NCBI GenBank assembly: GCA_034411995.1 | Contig: DAOUME010000026.1 | Coordinates: 868,001 to 932,000 of the forward strand | From: JAUVXJ01 sp034411995 | GTDB lineage: Bacteria; Chloroflexota; Anaerolineae; UBA7937; B3-Chlor | Direction of reading: 5' to 3' | Length of the DNA stretch: 64,000 nt | Shown: positions 40,952 through 50,570 of the stretch, in pieces | Numbering within the stretch: the stretch's first letter is position 1 | Layout of the letters: every line of letters begins with the position of its first letter | Position numbers and translations under genes: made by a program | Notes under the pieces: generated by a model | Told to the model about the DNA's origin: nothing | What the model saw: only the letters and a program-made list of their open reading frames with translations | Databases searched by the model: none

Positions 40952-41950
40952 TCAGTCGCGCTCCCCAAAGGTTACGTTCGTCTGCGGCCGATCGTTTACC
41001 TCCAGCCGGAAGATATCGGGTCGTGAGTAGTGCCCGTCCGTGTCCAGCAGCATCTGACCTTCGGTGATGCGCTCCAGGTCCAGCTCGGTGTAGAACACGC
41101 CCGGTTCGTCGAATACCGGCTCTGCCACGTACCGGTAATCGGGGCCGATGACGGCGCTGCCTCCCTTCATCAGCAGATCGTCGTCTCCGCCGGGAAGGGC
41201 CTCCAGAAGCTCCAACCCCTGGTCGTCCTTCACGGCGAGGGAATGGAATCCGGCGAGGACGTCCCCCTTGGTGAGCACACAGCCCGCGGCGACGACGAAG
41301 CACTGCCCCTCGAAGGCGTAGTGCCGCGAGGCTAGCTGGTGCAGTCCCCTCACCCAGGGCCACTGGGCCACGTGAATCGTCTCTTTCCTGGCGTGCATGG
41401 CGGCCCTGGCCAGCGGCATCCAGTGCTCCCAGCAGATCAGGCCACCGAGCTTCCCCCATTCGGTGCCCATGACGCTCAGGGTGCTGCCGTCTCCTCGACC
41501 CCACACCAGCCGCTCCGTGTACGTCGGGACCAGTTTGCGGTGGACCAGGTAGTGCTGGCCGTCCTCGTGCACGAGGATCATGCTGTTGTACAGCGTCCCG
41601 CCCAACCGCTCATGGGCGCCCATGACCACGTAGGTCTCGGTCTGGCGAGCCACCTGGAGCAGCCTGTCCAGGTGTTCGCCGGGGAGAGTGATGGAGTTCT
41701 CGACCAGCAAACGGTAGAGCGCTTTGGTGGGAGGGTGGCCCCACAACGCAGCCTCAGGCGAGGAATCGATCCACACCGGATAGCCTGGCAGCCAGGTCTC
41801 GGGGAAGACCACGACGTCGGTTTCCTGTCCCGCTGCCGTCGCTTCGATGAGCGAGCAGGCCTTCTCGATGCTGGCCTCGAGATTGAGGAATACCGGCGGA
41901 TGCTGCACGACCGCCACCTTGACCGAGGCTTGGCTGTCACCTTCACTCAT
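40952..41950 (-). CDS. Nitrilase-family carbon-nitrogen hydrolase
   Basis: GGAGG precedes ATG 41950. The 332-aa protein has the catalytic triad E51 (VVFPETWLPGYP), K139 (VHRKLVPTYTER) and C173 (GLICWEHWMPL). CWEHxxPL around the nucleophile is typical of true nitrilases, which turn nitriles into carboxylic acids and ammonia, rather than of amidases. It follows 145 bp upstream of nadE on the same strand but the glutaminase domain there is only distantly related. Substrate unknown. Confidence 0.9.
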   Translation of the reverse strand: MSEGDSQASVKVAVVQHPPVFLNLEASIEKACSLIEATAAGQETDVVVFPETWLPGYPVWIDSSPEAALWGHPPTKALYRLLVENSITLPGEHLDRLLQVARQTETYVVMGAHERLGGTLYNSMILVHEDGQHYLVHRKLVPTYTERLVWGRGDGSTLSVMGTEWGKLGGLICWEHWMPLARAAMHARKETIHVAQWPWVRGLHQLASRHYAFEGQCFVVAAGCVLTKGDVLAGFHSLAVKDDQGLELLEALPGGDDDLLMKGGSAVIGPDYRYVAEPVFDEPGVFYTELDLERITEGQMLLDTDGHYSRPDIFRLEVNDRPQTNVTFGERD

Positions 41951-42247
41951 GCTTCGCCTCCGAACTTCCGCACTATAGCCACCTCATACCCCCGCGTGGG
42001 AAATGCGGCTGCCTCCCGTGCCCATGACGTAGCACGAGCTTGAGCTTGTGCTCCACCAACCGCAGGTACTGTTCGACCAGCAAGAAGCCGTTCTCGGCAT
42101 CGGCCTCCAGGCGCCCACGAATGCTGAACTTCCATGACATGACTCACCCGGACGCCTCCGGCTATTCAACTCACAGCCTTTGGGCTGGCCGCCAGCGGTC
42201 TTCGTCGGCACAATTATTGGCGGACCGGCGTTACGACGCATCACCCC

Positions 42248-44137
42248 TCAATCTGGCGCTGCTTCGCCGTCGCTGTCTTGGTGCTCGCCATCGTCCCCGG
42301 TTTCTTCAACTTCGCTGGGATCAGGTGCAGCGTACAGCTGCGCGCAAACAGGCACGAGGCACAGCCTCAGCACCACCCACGAAAGATAAAGCGCGTGCGT
42401 CGAGTAGAACTCATCAAGGTCCATAAGCCCGTGAGCCAGGCGATTCCTCAAGTTGGACCCAAATCGTTCAACTAGCAAGCCCTGAAGGTCAAAGACCATG
42501 TCATCACCAAGCATCTCCGCCAGTTCAGGCCTGCTAAGGTTCGTCTTCAGGGCGTGCATATCCTGCACGCCCTGCTCGCCCAGGCCAGAGACCACCACGC
42601 CACGTCGGGACAAGATGACCCGCACGGAGTTTTCTACTTGCGGACACAGAAGGTGAACAGCCGTCACAAGATCGCCAGTCAGGCCAGCCTGCAACCCACG
42701 TGCGTACAGGTATTCTCTACCCGTGGGCACGAATGGGCTGTATTGGACCAGGGTCAGTAGATCCGATACGCGAACGGCATGCTCCCTCTGGATCTGAACC
42801 AACGCCGGCTGTATTACGGCGTGTGCGATCAGACCTTGGTCGTTTCGCGCTTCCTTGAACATCTCGGCTCTCAGCGCCTGCTCTGCGTCTTCTGTGTCAC
42901 CGTAAAGACTAGGCCTGCGGCCGACGACTCTACCATCCTCGCTCAGTTGGCGCATGGGGAAGATGTAAGTCAGGCCATACTTCTTTGAGAAATCCTTGAC
43001 CCTCTTGCGGAGCTTGTCCACGCTCGGAGACAACGGCATGAGCGCCAGTGCAAACAGCGCATCAGGTAGAGGCCTCCCCTTCACACGCTCGGCCGCCTCG
43101 CGAGCGGCATCGGTCACGTCCATCGAAAGGCTGTATGACTTGAACTGCTCTGCCGACTTCTTCTGGTAGCGCAAGAGTCGCTGGTGGAGCTCCTCCCTCC
43201 GCCGCTTCGTATCGCTCACTTTCCTTAGGTACTCGATTCCCTGCTGGATCAGGCTAGCGGCGACAGAGTACGCTGCTGGCCCTTGCGCCAGCCTGTCTTC
43301 TGCCTCCTTCACGAAAGTCTCGGCAGCGCGCAACTGCGATTGCCTAGCGCTCTCGTCATCACCCTGCACACCGTGCCACCGCGCAGCAATGGTCCAGTAT
43401 GTCCTGGCCTTGTGCCACTTGATGCCGCCCTCCTCGTTCTCCGCTAGAAGCGCAGCCTTCTCAGCGAGAGGAGCATACTTCTGAGGATCACCCTGCCCGT
43501 GTTGTAGCAGCATTTGCATCAGATATTCGGACAGGAAGAGAGGATCCTCACCTTGGCACTTGTCCAGTACCCTCTCGATGTGTGCGATGACATCCTTGAA
43601 GGGCTGGTTGTTCCTTCCCAAGGACGCCGCCAAGGCGAGCGCCCGTTCTATCCGGTATGCACAGAGGTACCAGTTCTCAGGGTCCTCAAGGACATGGGCC
43701 GACTGCAGATACGAGCTCACCGCCAGCCCCGCCATTTGGTGGCCACCCCTTCTGTGATACCAGAGAATGTCGGCGACTCTGGCGCGCACCTCTGGATCTG
43801 CCATCCCCTGTACGACCGCCCCTAGCGTGACGAGGTGGCAGTCTTGAAAATCATCTACACTCACGCCTCGCCAATCGGGACCGAAATTGAATAGACGACC
43901 TAATGGCTCAGTCGCGGAATCTGGGTTGAGAACGAGACTACAGACGTGATACATCAGTTCAAGCACCTGGCATCCAGCGGCATCGCCCCCTTCTTCCGCT
44001 TCACGAGCCTTCTCGGCGTAGAGCCGAGCATACACATCGCACGTACGCTCGTCGGTGCTGTCTAGGATTCCCTGCCAGTCGGTGTGCTCGAAATCGTCTT
44101 CAGTGGGCGATATCTGCGCCAACGACACTCTCGTCAC
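42248..44137 (-). CDS. DUF4209 protein with HEPN-like RNxxxHG motif
   Basis: The 629-aa protein is almost entirely helical, with TPR-like stretches in the middle (KARTYWTIAARWHG, AAETFVKEAEDRLAQG). The C-terminal region has LRNRLAHGL (R564 to H569), the RNxxxHG signature of DUF4209, which looks like the Rx4-6H catalytic motif of HEPN ribonucleases. Upstream is GLGEQGVQDMHALKTN. The start is GTG 44137; GTG 44128 has a better spaced GAGGTG. It follows a trypsin-like protease gene by 75 bp on the same strand. The pairing suggests protease-regulated toxin activity; this is inference. Confidence 0.75.
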   Translation of the reverse strand: MTRVSLAQISPTEDDFEHTDWQGILDSTDERTCDVYARLYAEKAREAEEGGDAAGCQVLELMYHVCSLVLNPDSATEPLGRLFNFGPDWRGVSVDDFQDCHLVTLGAVVQGMADPEVRARVADILWYHRRGGHQMAGLAVSSYLQSAHVLEDPENWYLCAYRIERALALAASLGRNNQPFKDVIAHIERVLDKCQGEDPLFLSEYLMQMLLQHGQGDPQKYAPLAEKAALLAENEEGGIKWHKARTYWTIAARWHGVQGDDESARQSQLRAAETFVKEAEDRLAQGPAAYSVAASLIQQGIEYLRKVSDTKRRREELHQRLLRYQKKSAEQFKSYSLSMDVTDAAREAAERVKGRPLPDALFALALMPLSPSVDKLRKRVKDFSKKYGLTYIFPMRQLSEDGRVVGRRPSLYGDTEDAEQALRAEMFKEARNDQGLIAHAVIQPALVQIQREHAVRVSDLLTLVQYSPFVPTGREYLYARGLQAGLTGDLVTAVHLLCPQVENSVRVILSRRGVVVSGLGEQGVQDMHALKTNLSRPELAEMLGDDMVFDLQGLLVERFGSNLRNRLAHGLMDLDEFYSTHALYLSWVVLRLCLVPVCAQLYAAPDPSEVEETGDDGEHQDSDGEAAPD

Positions 44138-44212
44138 CTCGACAATCGGTCAGTGCACCGAAGAGTTGTCAACCCATCCGCCGGCAACCAGCCTGGGGCC
44201 CCTGGGCCTGTC

Positions 44213-45067
44213 CTAGCCAGGGATCTCGCCTATGACGGCTAGTATCCTCTGAATAGATTCTGCCCGCACTACCCTGCTTTCGGGCCACCAGGTGGACTGG
44301 ACCCCGAAGAGTCGATATCGGATTCCCCCACCTGGATCCCTTTCGATCGAGAACACAGGTCCGCCACTCATGCCCTTGATGGACTCTGGCTGGTAGCCCT
44401 CGCGCTCCAGGAACGGGAGGATGCGCCCATAGAACGCCCCTTCTTGCCGTGCGCGGTGCTTTGAGACGCCATTCGGGGGCCTTTCAACCTTCTGTAGCGG
44501 GACGCACGAAAGATGGGCCCTAACGGACCAATGCACCGAACCATCAGCCGCGAAGCAACTCGTTGCGGACAGCCATGGGTCAGGATAGCCAATCAGGTAG
44601 TAGCCATCGGGACTCGCCGCCTCTATGTTCCTCCATATCTCTTCCGTGATCGGCTTCACGCGCCCGCCGGCCATCATGTTTGCCGCATCCAGACCCACAA
44701 TGGCGGCGGTCCCGAAGTCGACTCCCTGTCCAAGCGCCGAGTACATCATCAGGTTTCGGTCGTGCACGATGACTGACTCAGCGTGGGGGGTATCGCAGCC
44801 GTCAAGCCACCTCATCTGGCGCAGTTGACATCCAGCATCTTCGCGTACCGAAGCGAGTTCGTCTATTACATGGCCAGCGGTGGCCCAGAGAAGCAGGCCT
44901 CGATAGCGAAGAAGGAAACCTGTGTACAGAAGGTGTTTCCTCTCGCCCTTTGCATCGTATGCAAGGTACAGGCAGACAATATGGCGACGGAACCAATCGC
45001 AAAGCACCGCACATACGCCAACCGACCTCCACCAGTCATCGGAGAGACCAGGCGGTTGGCCCGCCAT
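44213..45067 (-). CDS. Trypsin-like serine protease
   Basis: Counting from ATG 45067, the chymotrypsin-fold triad is visible: His66 (WATAGHVID), Asp117 (GVDFGTA) and Ser234 (GMSGGPVF). There is no signal peptide, so the enzyme appears cytoplasmic. An earlier TTG (45124) is possible; neither start has a strong ribosome site. Cytoplasmic trypsin-like proteases of this kind occur as sensors or effectors in bacterial conflict systems. It precedes the DUF4209 gene by 75 bp in the same direction. Confidence 0.8.
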   Translation of the reverse strand: MAGQPPGLSDDWWRSVGVCAVLCDWFRRHIVCLYLAYDAKGERKHLLYTGFLLRYRGLLLWATAGHVIDELASVREDAGCQLRQMRWLDGCDTPHAESVIVHDRNLMMYSALGQGVDFGTAAIVGLDAANMMAGGRVKPITEEIWRNIEAASPDGYYLIGYPDPWLSATSCFAADGSVHWSVRAHLSCVPLQKVERPPNGVSKHRARQEGAFYGRILPFLEREGYQPESIKGMSGGPVFSIERDPGGGIRYRLFGVQSTWWPESRVVRAESIQRILAVIGEIPG

Positions 45068-45174
45068 CGCCTCGTTTCCGTCGCTTTCCACCTCTGCGCG
45101 CCTCCTCCGCCAGGATAGCCTCAATCCCTCGCTCGCCTTCTGGGCCCTTTGTAGGACAAGAGGATAAGCTTGCC

Positions 45175-46521
45175 CTACGACAGGCGCACGTCCTGCTCAA
45201 GCAGCGAGGCCTGAAGCTGCCCTCGATCGATCTCCTTGGGTTCCACTCCCCCTTCGACCGCTAACCCTGCCGCGGTGCCCGCCGCCTGCCCGGTAGCCAA
45301 TGAGGGAGGGATCAGCCTCACGCAGCTATGCACCGGGGTATCCACGGAGATACACCGCCCGGCGGCCAGCAGACCCTCCAGCTTCTGGGGCACCAGGCAG
45401 CCATAAGGGATGCTGATCAGCGGCTCTCCCTCCGTCCTCGGCGAAGACATGGCCACCACGTCGGGGAACCGTTTCTCGCTCATCCATTCGTCCCTGGTCA
45501 AGGTGTGCTCGCCCACCAGTTGACGACTGCCGCGAGTCCCCAGTTGCGGCGCCGTGTCGATGAGGAACGCCTCCTCGAACCCCGGCAGGTTCTGGCGGAA
45601 GAACTCCAGGGTGACGAGGGCCGTCTCTCGCCTCTCCTTCTCCGTCCTGGTCAGCTCTTCGATGTCCAGAGCGTCCTCCGTGGGCACAGAGTTGTTGCAC
45701 CACACGATGCCTTCCCGCACCGTGCGGTAGTAGATGGCGTTGAGCCCGCCCACGCCCCCGCCCGTGCCGCCAGCCTGGGCCAGACCCTTCACCAGGGCCT
45801 CGAACTCCTCCGGGTGGTGATTGACGAAGCTGTTTGCCCTCTCCAGGTCCACCCCGCCCAGCCTGAAGACCAGCGCCAGGGGCAGGTCCTGCCTCTCGAA
45901 CTCCGCTCCGGCCGAGGCGAAGACGTCTCCGTCGCCCGTGCAGTCCACCACCACCTGGGCCAGCACCGCAAGGCGGCCCGACTTGCTCTCCAGGATGACC
46001 CCCTGTACAGCGCCGTCCGACACCACGGCCGAGCAAGCCCAGGCGTGGAACAGGCATCTCACCCCGGCTTCCTCCAGCATCCTGGCGCCCAGCACCTTCA
46101 AGTACTCCGGATCGACGGTAGGGCTGTACCTCACGCGCCGGGACTTCGGCCCCACCGCCCCGATGTGTCGCCATACGCCGACGGCGTTAGGGTCCCAGGA
46201 ACCCCACACTTCCCGGGGCGGATAGATCACCGCCCCCATCTCCTCCAGCCGGTCGATTACTTCCTGGGCGAACCCTCGCACCACCTGTTGACCTTCGTCG
46301 TTGCCCATCCTGTCCAGCATGAGCACCAGCCCACCGGTGGCCATCCCGCCCACGTATCCATACCGCTCGATGAGGTCGACGTGCACGCCCCGGCGCGCTG
46401 CGCAGATCGCCGCGGCCAGCCCTGCTGGCCCTCCTCCCACCACGAGCACGTCTGTCCGGTCCAGAACGGGGACCTCGCGCTCGCGCTCCAGGACGGTATC
46501 CGCGTTCTTCTCTGTGCTCAT
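45175..46521 (-). CDS. FAD-dependent oxidoreductase
   Basis: The N-terminal dinucleotide fold GGGPAGLAAAICAARRG (near residue 30) with acidic LIERYGYVGG and the second FAD motif VVDCTGDGDVF define an FAD_oxidored-family flavoprotein (448 aa). The C-terminal LAAGRCISVDTPVHSCVRLIPPSLATGQAAG is typical. Members reduce or oxidise small substrates; the substrate here is unknown. Its promoter (TTGCCT-17-TACAAT) diverges from the flavodoxin promoter, so electron transfer between the two is possible but unproven. Confidence 0.88.
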   Translation of the reverse strand: MSTEKNADTVLEREREVPVLDRTDVLVVGGGPAGLAAAICAARRGVHVDLIERYGYVGGMATGGLVLMLDRMGNDEGQQVVRGFAQEVIDRLEEMGAVIYPPREVWGSWDPNAVGVWRHIGAVGPKSRRVRYSPTVDPEYLKVLGARMLEEAGVRCLFHAWACSAVVSDGAVQGVILESKSGRLAVLAQVVVDCTGDGDVFASAGAEFERQDLPLALVFRLGGVDLERANSFVNHHPEEFEALVKGLAQAGGTGGGVGGLNAIYYRTVREGIVWCNNSVPTEDALDIEELTRTEKERRETALVTLEFFRQNLPGFEEAFLIDTAPQLGTRGSRQLVGEHTLTRDEWMSEKRFPDVVAMSSPRTEGEPLISIPYGCLVPQKLEGLLAAGRCISVDTPVHSCVRLIPPSLATGQAAGTAAGLAVEGGVEPKEIDRGQLQASLLEQDVRLS

Positions 46522-46582
46522 TGCTTCTTGCCCCCTGCCGGCTCAAAGAGGTCCTTACTTGCTCCACATGCCCATGGCCTGG

Positions 46583-46611
46583 ATTGTATCGCCGCGTGCG
46601 GCTAAAGGCAA
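46583..46611 (-). promoter_or_regulatory. Promoter of the FAD oxidoreductase gene
   Basis: On the minus strand TTGCCT (46606-46611), 17 nt, TACAAT (46583-46588); start near 46576, 55 nt from ATG 46521. Confidence 0.6.
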
Positions 46612-46636
46612 GGCCCCTGGCACAACAGCCAGCCTG

Positions 46637-46665
46637 TTGACAAGATAGTACAGGCTGCGTATACT
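46637..46665 (+). promoter_or_regulatory. Promoter of the flavodoxin gene
   Basis: Consensus TTGACA (46637-46642), 17 nt, TATACT (46660-46665); start near 46672, about 70 nt before ATG 46741. Confidence 0.7.
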
Positions 46666-46740
46666 GAAGGCCAACCAACGCAGTACAGCTTCGTCGCGCA
46701 CGCCGCAAAGGAAGCCGGGAGCCGATCCAAGAAGTGCCGC

Positions 46741-47199
46741 ATGAACATCCTGGTCGTCTACGATTCCACATACGGCAACACCGAGGAAGTCGCACAGGCC
46801 ATCGCCGATGCGCTGGCCGATGCTGGCTCGGTGCGGTTGCTCCGGGCTAACAAGGTGCAACCCTCCGACCTCCAGGGTGTGGATTTTCTGGTGCTTGGCT
46901 GCCCCACCCACAGGCAGAGGCCGACGCCCGCCATCCAGGCCTTCCTGGAATCAATTCCCGCCACGTCCCTGGGTGAGGTCTCTGCGGCCGCGTTCGACAC
47001 ACGGTACCACAAGCCTCGGTTCCTGACGGGATCTGCTGCCAGACGCGTAGCCAAGTATCTCCGCAAGGCTGGGGCCTCTGTGGAAGTGCCGCCGCAGAGC
47101 TTCTTCGTGGTCTCCAGAGAAGGCCCCCTGGAAGAAGGAGAACCGGAGCGAGCGGCCAACTGGGCGCGCCAGATCCTCGACAAGCTGGAGACCCCCTAG
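46741..47199 (+). CDS. Flavodoxin-domain protein
   Basis: The 152-aa protein begins with the FMN-phosphate loop YDSTYGNTEEVAQAI, then VDFLVLGCPTHRQRPTPAI (ribityl/isoalloxazine loop) and AAAFDTRYHKP. It is a single-domain flavodoxin-like electron carrier or flavodoxin-type reductase; short-chain flavodoxins are about this length. It stands opposite the FAD oxidoreductase with separate promoters, making a redox partnership possible. Confidence 0.88.
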   Translation: MNILVVYDSTYGNTEEVAQAIADALADAGSVRLLRANKVQPSDLQGVDFLVLGCPTHRQRPTPAIQAFLESIPATSLGEVSAAAFDTRYHKPRFLTGSAARRVAKYLRKAGASVEVPPQSFFVVSREGPLEEGEPERAANWARQILDKLETP

Positions 47200-47287
47200 C
47201 CACCAGGTAACAGCCTAGTCCGTCCCAGATCCGCCAGCAACGGCGTAGAGTCCCGCCAGCAGCAAAGAAGAAGAGAAAGCTACCAGT

Positions 47288-48142
47288 GTGAGTCCGAGAA
47301 CCGTGCTGTCCTATCTGTGGAAGGTACCATTGGGCGGCCTGGCCTTCGTGGCCGGCACCGTTCTGGGCAGCATGCTGGCGGGATCGATGGGCCTTCAGAC
47401 GCCATCCATGCCCGAAGGCACAGACCCGCAGACTCTGCTGCTGGCCCAGCTCCTGACCAGCCCTCTTCTGGCCCTGGCGCTGGCCTTCCTGTCCCGTCGT
47501 CTCCAGGGCCGCTTCGTGGTGCGCTGGCTGATCCTTTCCCTCCTCACCTGGCTGGCGTACAGCGTCAACACCCTCCTGGAGGCGGCCATCTTCACCGCCC
47601 TTGCCGCCGCATCTCCCTACACCGCTGTGATCCAGTTTGTGGGCAGCTTTGCCTGCGGTGCCGCGGTCGCCGCCCTGTTTCGCCCCAAAGAGGGAGCCCA
47701 GCCTTTCACTGGCGGGGTGAGAGCGTTCTTCAGCCCACGCCCCTGGAGCCAGTGGGTCTGGCGGCTCGCGCTGGCTGCTGTGGTCTTCATGCCCATCTAC
47801 CTCTTCTTCGGCAGACTGGTCGTGTCCTTCACCTACGAGTACTACCGTGAGGGGCTGGTGGGGCTCACTGCGCCGGGCTGGGATCGGATTCTTCCTGTGC
47901 TCTTCGTGCGCAGTGTGCTCTTTCTCGTGGCCAGTTTGCCGGTGCTCGTGGCCTGGCGCGGGTCCAGGCGCAGCCTGATCCTGGCCCTGGGGATCGCTTT
48001 GTTCGTCCTCGTCGGCGCCCTGGGGCTGCTCGGGGGCTACTGGCTGCCCGTCAGTGTGCGCCTCTTCCACAGTTTAGAGATCCTGGCGGATTCCATGGTC
48101 TATGCCTGGGCCCTGGTGATGCTGTTGGTAAACAGACCCTGA
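47288..48142 (+). CDS. Polytopic membrane protein of unknown function
   Basis: GTG 47288 starts a 284-aa hydrophobic protein with about seven transmembrane segments, separated by a hydrophilic loop near residue 130-150 (FRPKEGAQPFTGGVRAFFSPRP). No transport or catalytic motif is recognised. It precedes an ABC transporter (ATPase 42 bp later) on the same strand and may be an accessory component of that exporter or its target. Confidence 0.75.
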   Translation: MSPRTVLSYLWKVPLGGLAFVAGTVLGSMLAGSMGLQTPSMPEGTDPQTLLLAQLLTSPLLALALAFLSRRLQGRFVVRWLILSLLTWLAYSVNTLLEAAIFTALAAASPYTAVIQFVGSFACGAAVAALFRPKEGAQPFTGGVRAFFSPRPWSQWVWRLALAAVVFMPIYLFFGRLVVSFTYEYYREGLVGLTAPGWDRILPVLFVRSVLFLVASLPVLVAWRGSRRSLILALGIALFVLVGALGLLGGYWLPVSVRLFHSLEILADSMVYAWALVMLLVNRP

Positions 48143-48184
48143 TGATCGGTAGATCCCTTCCCGGACGCAGAGCGGAGGACAAAT

Positions 48185-49084
48185 ATGCCTCGCACTATGC
48201 TTGAGACACGACACCTGGTGAAGCGATACGATGGCTTCACGGCCGTGGATGACCTCTCTTTCGAGGTGTACCAGGGCGACATCTTCGGCCTGCTAGGGCC
48301 GAACGGAGCGGGCAAGACCACCGCCATCCGCACCATCATGGACATCTTCAAGCCCGACGAGGGCACGATCAGCGTGCTTGGACATCTGCCGGGGGTGGTC
48401 CGCAGGCGTATCGGCTATCTCCCCGAGGAACGGGGCCTGTATCAGGACCTCAAGGTGCTGGACGTCCTCATCTACCTGGCCGAACTGAAGGGCACGCCGC
48501 GGTCCGTGGCCCGCGAGCAGTCGCTGTTCTGGCTGGAGAGGGTGGAACTGAGCGAGTGGGCAGGACACAAGGTCAGAGACCTCAGCCGCGGTATGCAGCA
48601 GAAGCTCCAGTTCGTGGCCAGCGTCGTCCATGGGCCGGAATTGTTGATCTTCGACGAGCCTTTTCAGGGACTGGACCCCATCAACGTAGATCTGCTGAAG
48701 CGGTTGATACGGGAGCTACAGAGCAACGGGAAGACGGTGATGCTCAGCGCTCACCAGATGAACCTGGTGGAAGCCCTCTGTGAGCGCATCCTGCTCATCG
48801 ATGACGGCAAGGGGGTGCTCTACGGTGATCTGGCGGAGATCAAGCGCCAGCACGCGCCCGGTACCGTCCGCTTGAGGACCTCCGACCCCCTAGGCGCACT
48901 GCCCGGGGTGGTAAGGACAGAACAAAGGGACGACACCATCACCTTGACCCTGGAGGGTATTACACCCCAGGACCTGCTCAGAGAGTTGGTGGACATGGGG
49001 ATCACCGTCGAGTCGTTCGAGGTGGCCACGGCACCCTTGGAGGACATCTTCATCGCTGTGGTCAAGGAGAGGGACGATGCGTAG
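48185..49084 (+). CDS. ABC transporter ATPase, NatA-like
   Basis: The 299-aa ATPase has Walker A GPNGAGKTT (near residue 39), the Q-loop replaced by YLPEERGLY, signature LSRGMQQKLQ, Walker B LLIFDEPFQGLD and H-loop SAHQM. The C-terminal 75 residues match the DUF4162 extension of antibiotic and sodium exporters (NatA/DrrA type). Its stop overlaps the permease start by 8 nt, so the two are translationally coupled. Confidence 0.93.
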   Translation: MPRTMLETRHLVKRYDGFTAVDDLSFEVYQGDIFGLLGPNGAGKTTAIRTIMDIFKPDEGTISVLGHLPGVVRRRIGYLPEERGLYQDLKVLDVLIYLAELKGTPRSVAREQSLFWLERVELSEWAGHKVRDLSRGMQQKLQFVASVVHGPELLIFDEPFQGLDPINVDLLKRLIRELQSNGKTVMLSAHQMNLVEALCERILLIDDGKGVLYGDLAEIKRQHAPGTVRLRTSDPLGALPGVVRTEQRDDTITLTLEGITPQDLLRELVDMGITVESFEVATAPLEDIFIAVVKERDDA

Positions 49085-50312
49085 AGTACTGATTGTCGCG
49101 CGCCACGAGTACCTGGTCAACGTGCGCCGGGTGGGTTTCATCGTCATGACCGCGTTGGTGCCGCTCCTGGGTGGCGTAGGCTTGCTGGTGGCAGCCTTCT
49201 TCGGGGGCCAGGCAGCTTCCTTCCTCGCCAGCACGTTCGTCACCGAAGAGGGGAACATAGGCATAGTGGACGAAATGGGGGCCTTCACGCCCCTGCTTCC
49301 CCAGTACCAGGAACAATTCACCCTCTACGCCGACCAGGAGCAGGGACGGGCCGCTGTACGCTCCCAGGAGATCAGCAGCCTGCTGGTCATTCCCGAGGAT
49401 TACCTGGACACCGGCAAGGTGACCATCGTCACCAAGGAGGGCGGCTTCAGCGCCGCCGTCCTGGAGGACTCCGAAACCTTGCAGAGCTTGTTCGTGGACC
49501 ATCTCCTGCGGGACGATGTGGATCCGCAACTCAGAGCGCGGCTGGCCGATCCCATCGAACCCGTCCTGGTGAGCCTGGAGCAAGAAACCGAGCCCGAGGG
49601 AGGGCAGTTGAGCGTCATCCTCAACCTCATGGTGCCCTACTTCCTGGGTATCTTCCTGGTGATGACCATCTTCGTCACCTCCGGCTACCTGTTGCAAGGT
49701 GTAGCCAAGGAGAAGACCAGCCGGGTGATGGAGATCATCCTCTCCTCCGTGACCGCTCGTGAGCTGCTGGCCGGCAAGGTCCTGGGGCTGGGAGCGCTGG
49801 GCCTGACGCAAGTCATCATCTGGCTGGCTTCCAGCGTCGCCCTCAGTGGCGGCACCGTCGGGCTGCTGGGCATCGCCCTCCCCCTCCTCGTACGACCGGA
49901 GTTGCTCATCTTGGGCGTGGTCTACTACGTGCTGGGCTTCCTGGTCTACGCAGTGTTGATGGGAGGCGTGGGAGCCCTGGGCACCACCCAGCAGGAGTCC
50001 CAGCAGTTGGCCGGAATCTTCTCCCTCATGGCTGCCATACCTCTGATGGTGGGCGGGTTCATGTTCACCAACCCCAACATGACCTTCGTGCGGGTCCTGT
50101 CCTGGTTCCCGCTGACCGCGCCCACGATGATGCTGCTCCGTATGCCGATGACCGAAGTGCCGCGGATCGACATCGTCGGCAGCATCGTCTTGCTCATCGT
50201 CACCATCCCCGCCGTACTCTGGGCGGGGAGCAAGGTCTTCCGCATGGGCCTGCTGATGTATGGCAAGCGTCCCGGCCTCCGGCAGGTATGGAGAGCACTC
50301 AGGCAGGCCTGA
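49077..50312 (+). CDS. ABC-2 type permease, NatB-like
   Basis: The 411-aa protein has one N-terminal transmembrane helix, a large external domain (about 50-175) and a group of about five to six C-terminal helices. This is the ABC2_membrane_3/NatB layout. The conserved short stretch EKTSRVMEIILSSVT follows the second helix. With the NatA-like ATPase it forms an exporter; sodium export or antibiotic efflux are the known roles of relatives, and neither can be chosen here. Confidence 0.92.
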   Translation: MRRVLIVARHEYLVNVRRVGFIVMTALVPLLGGVGLLVAAFFGGQAASFLASTFVTEEGNIGIVDEMGAFTPLLPQYQEQFTLYADQEQGRAAVRSQEISSLLVIPEDYLDTGKVTIVTKEGGFSAAVLEDSETLQSLFVDHLLRDDVDPQLRARLADPIEPVLVSLEQETEPEGGQLSVILNLMVPYFLGIFLVMTIFVTSGYLLQGVAKEKTSRVMEIILSSVTARELLAGKVLGLGALGLTQVIIWLASSVALSGGTVGLLGIALPLLVRPELLILGVVYYVLGFLVYAVLMGGVGALGTTQQESQQLAGIFSLMAAIPLMVGGFMFTNPNMTFVRVLSWFPLTAPTMMLLRMPMTEVPRIDIVGSIVLLIVTIPAVLWAGSKVFRMGLLMYGKRPGLRQVWRALRQA

Positions 50313-50570
50313 GAGCAGAGCACGGCCACCTCCGGACCACCCAGGCCTCCCCGGAGGCGCCCGCCGATGACCTGCGTGGTCAAACGCAGAGCGGTGGCAG
50401 CCATCCGCGCCCGACGAGTTGTTTTCGGGTCCGGCAGGTCCCCGCAGGCCAGCACCAGGCGGCAGATCACCGGCACCGTCGTCAGTACGCTGCGCTTCCG
50501 GCTGCATCTTCTGATACCTTACGGTGTTCATATAACTGAAGGCGCCACGACGGGCAACGAGGAGGCAAAG

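Noticed and set aside
49062..50531. 489-codon minus-strand open frame
   Set aside because: Mirror of the ABC-2 permease gene, with Asp/His/Gln-rich shadow composition.
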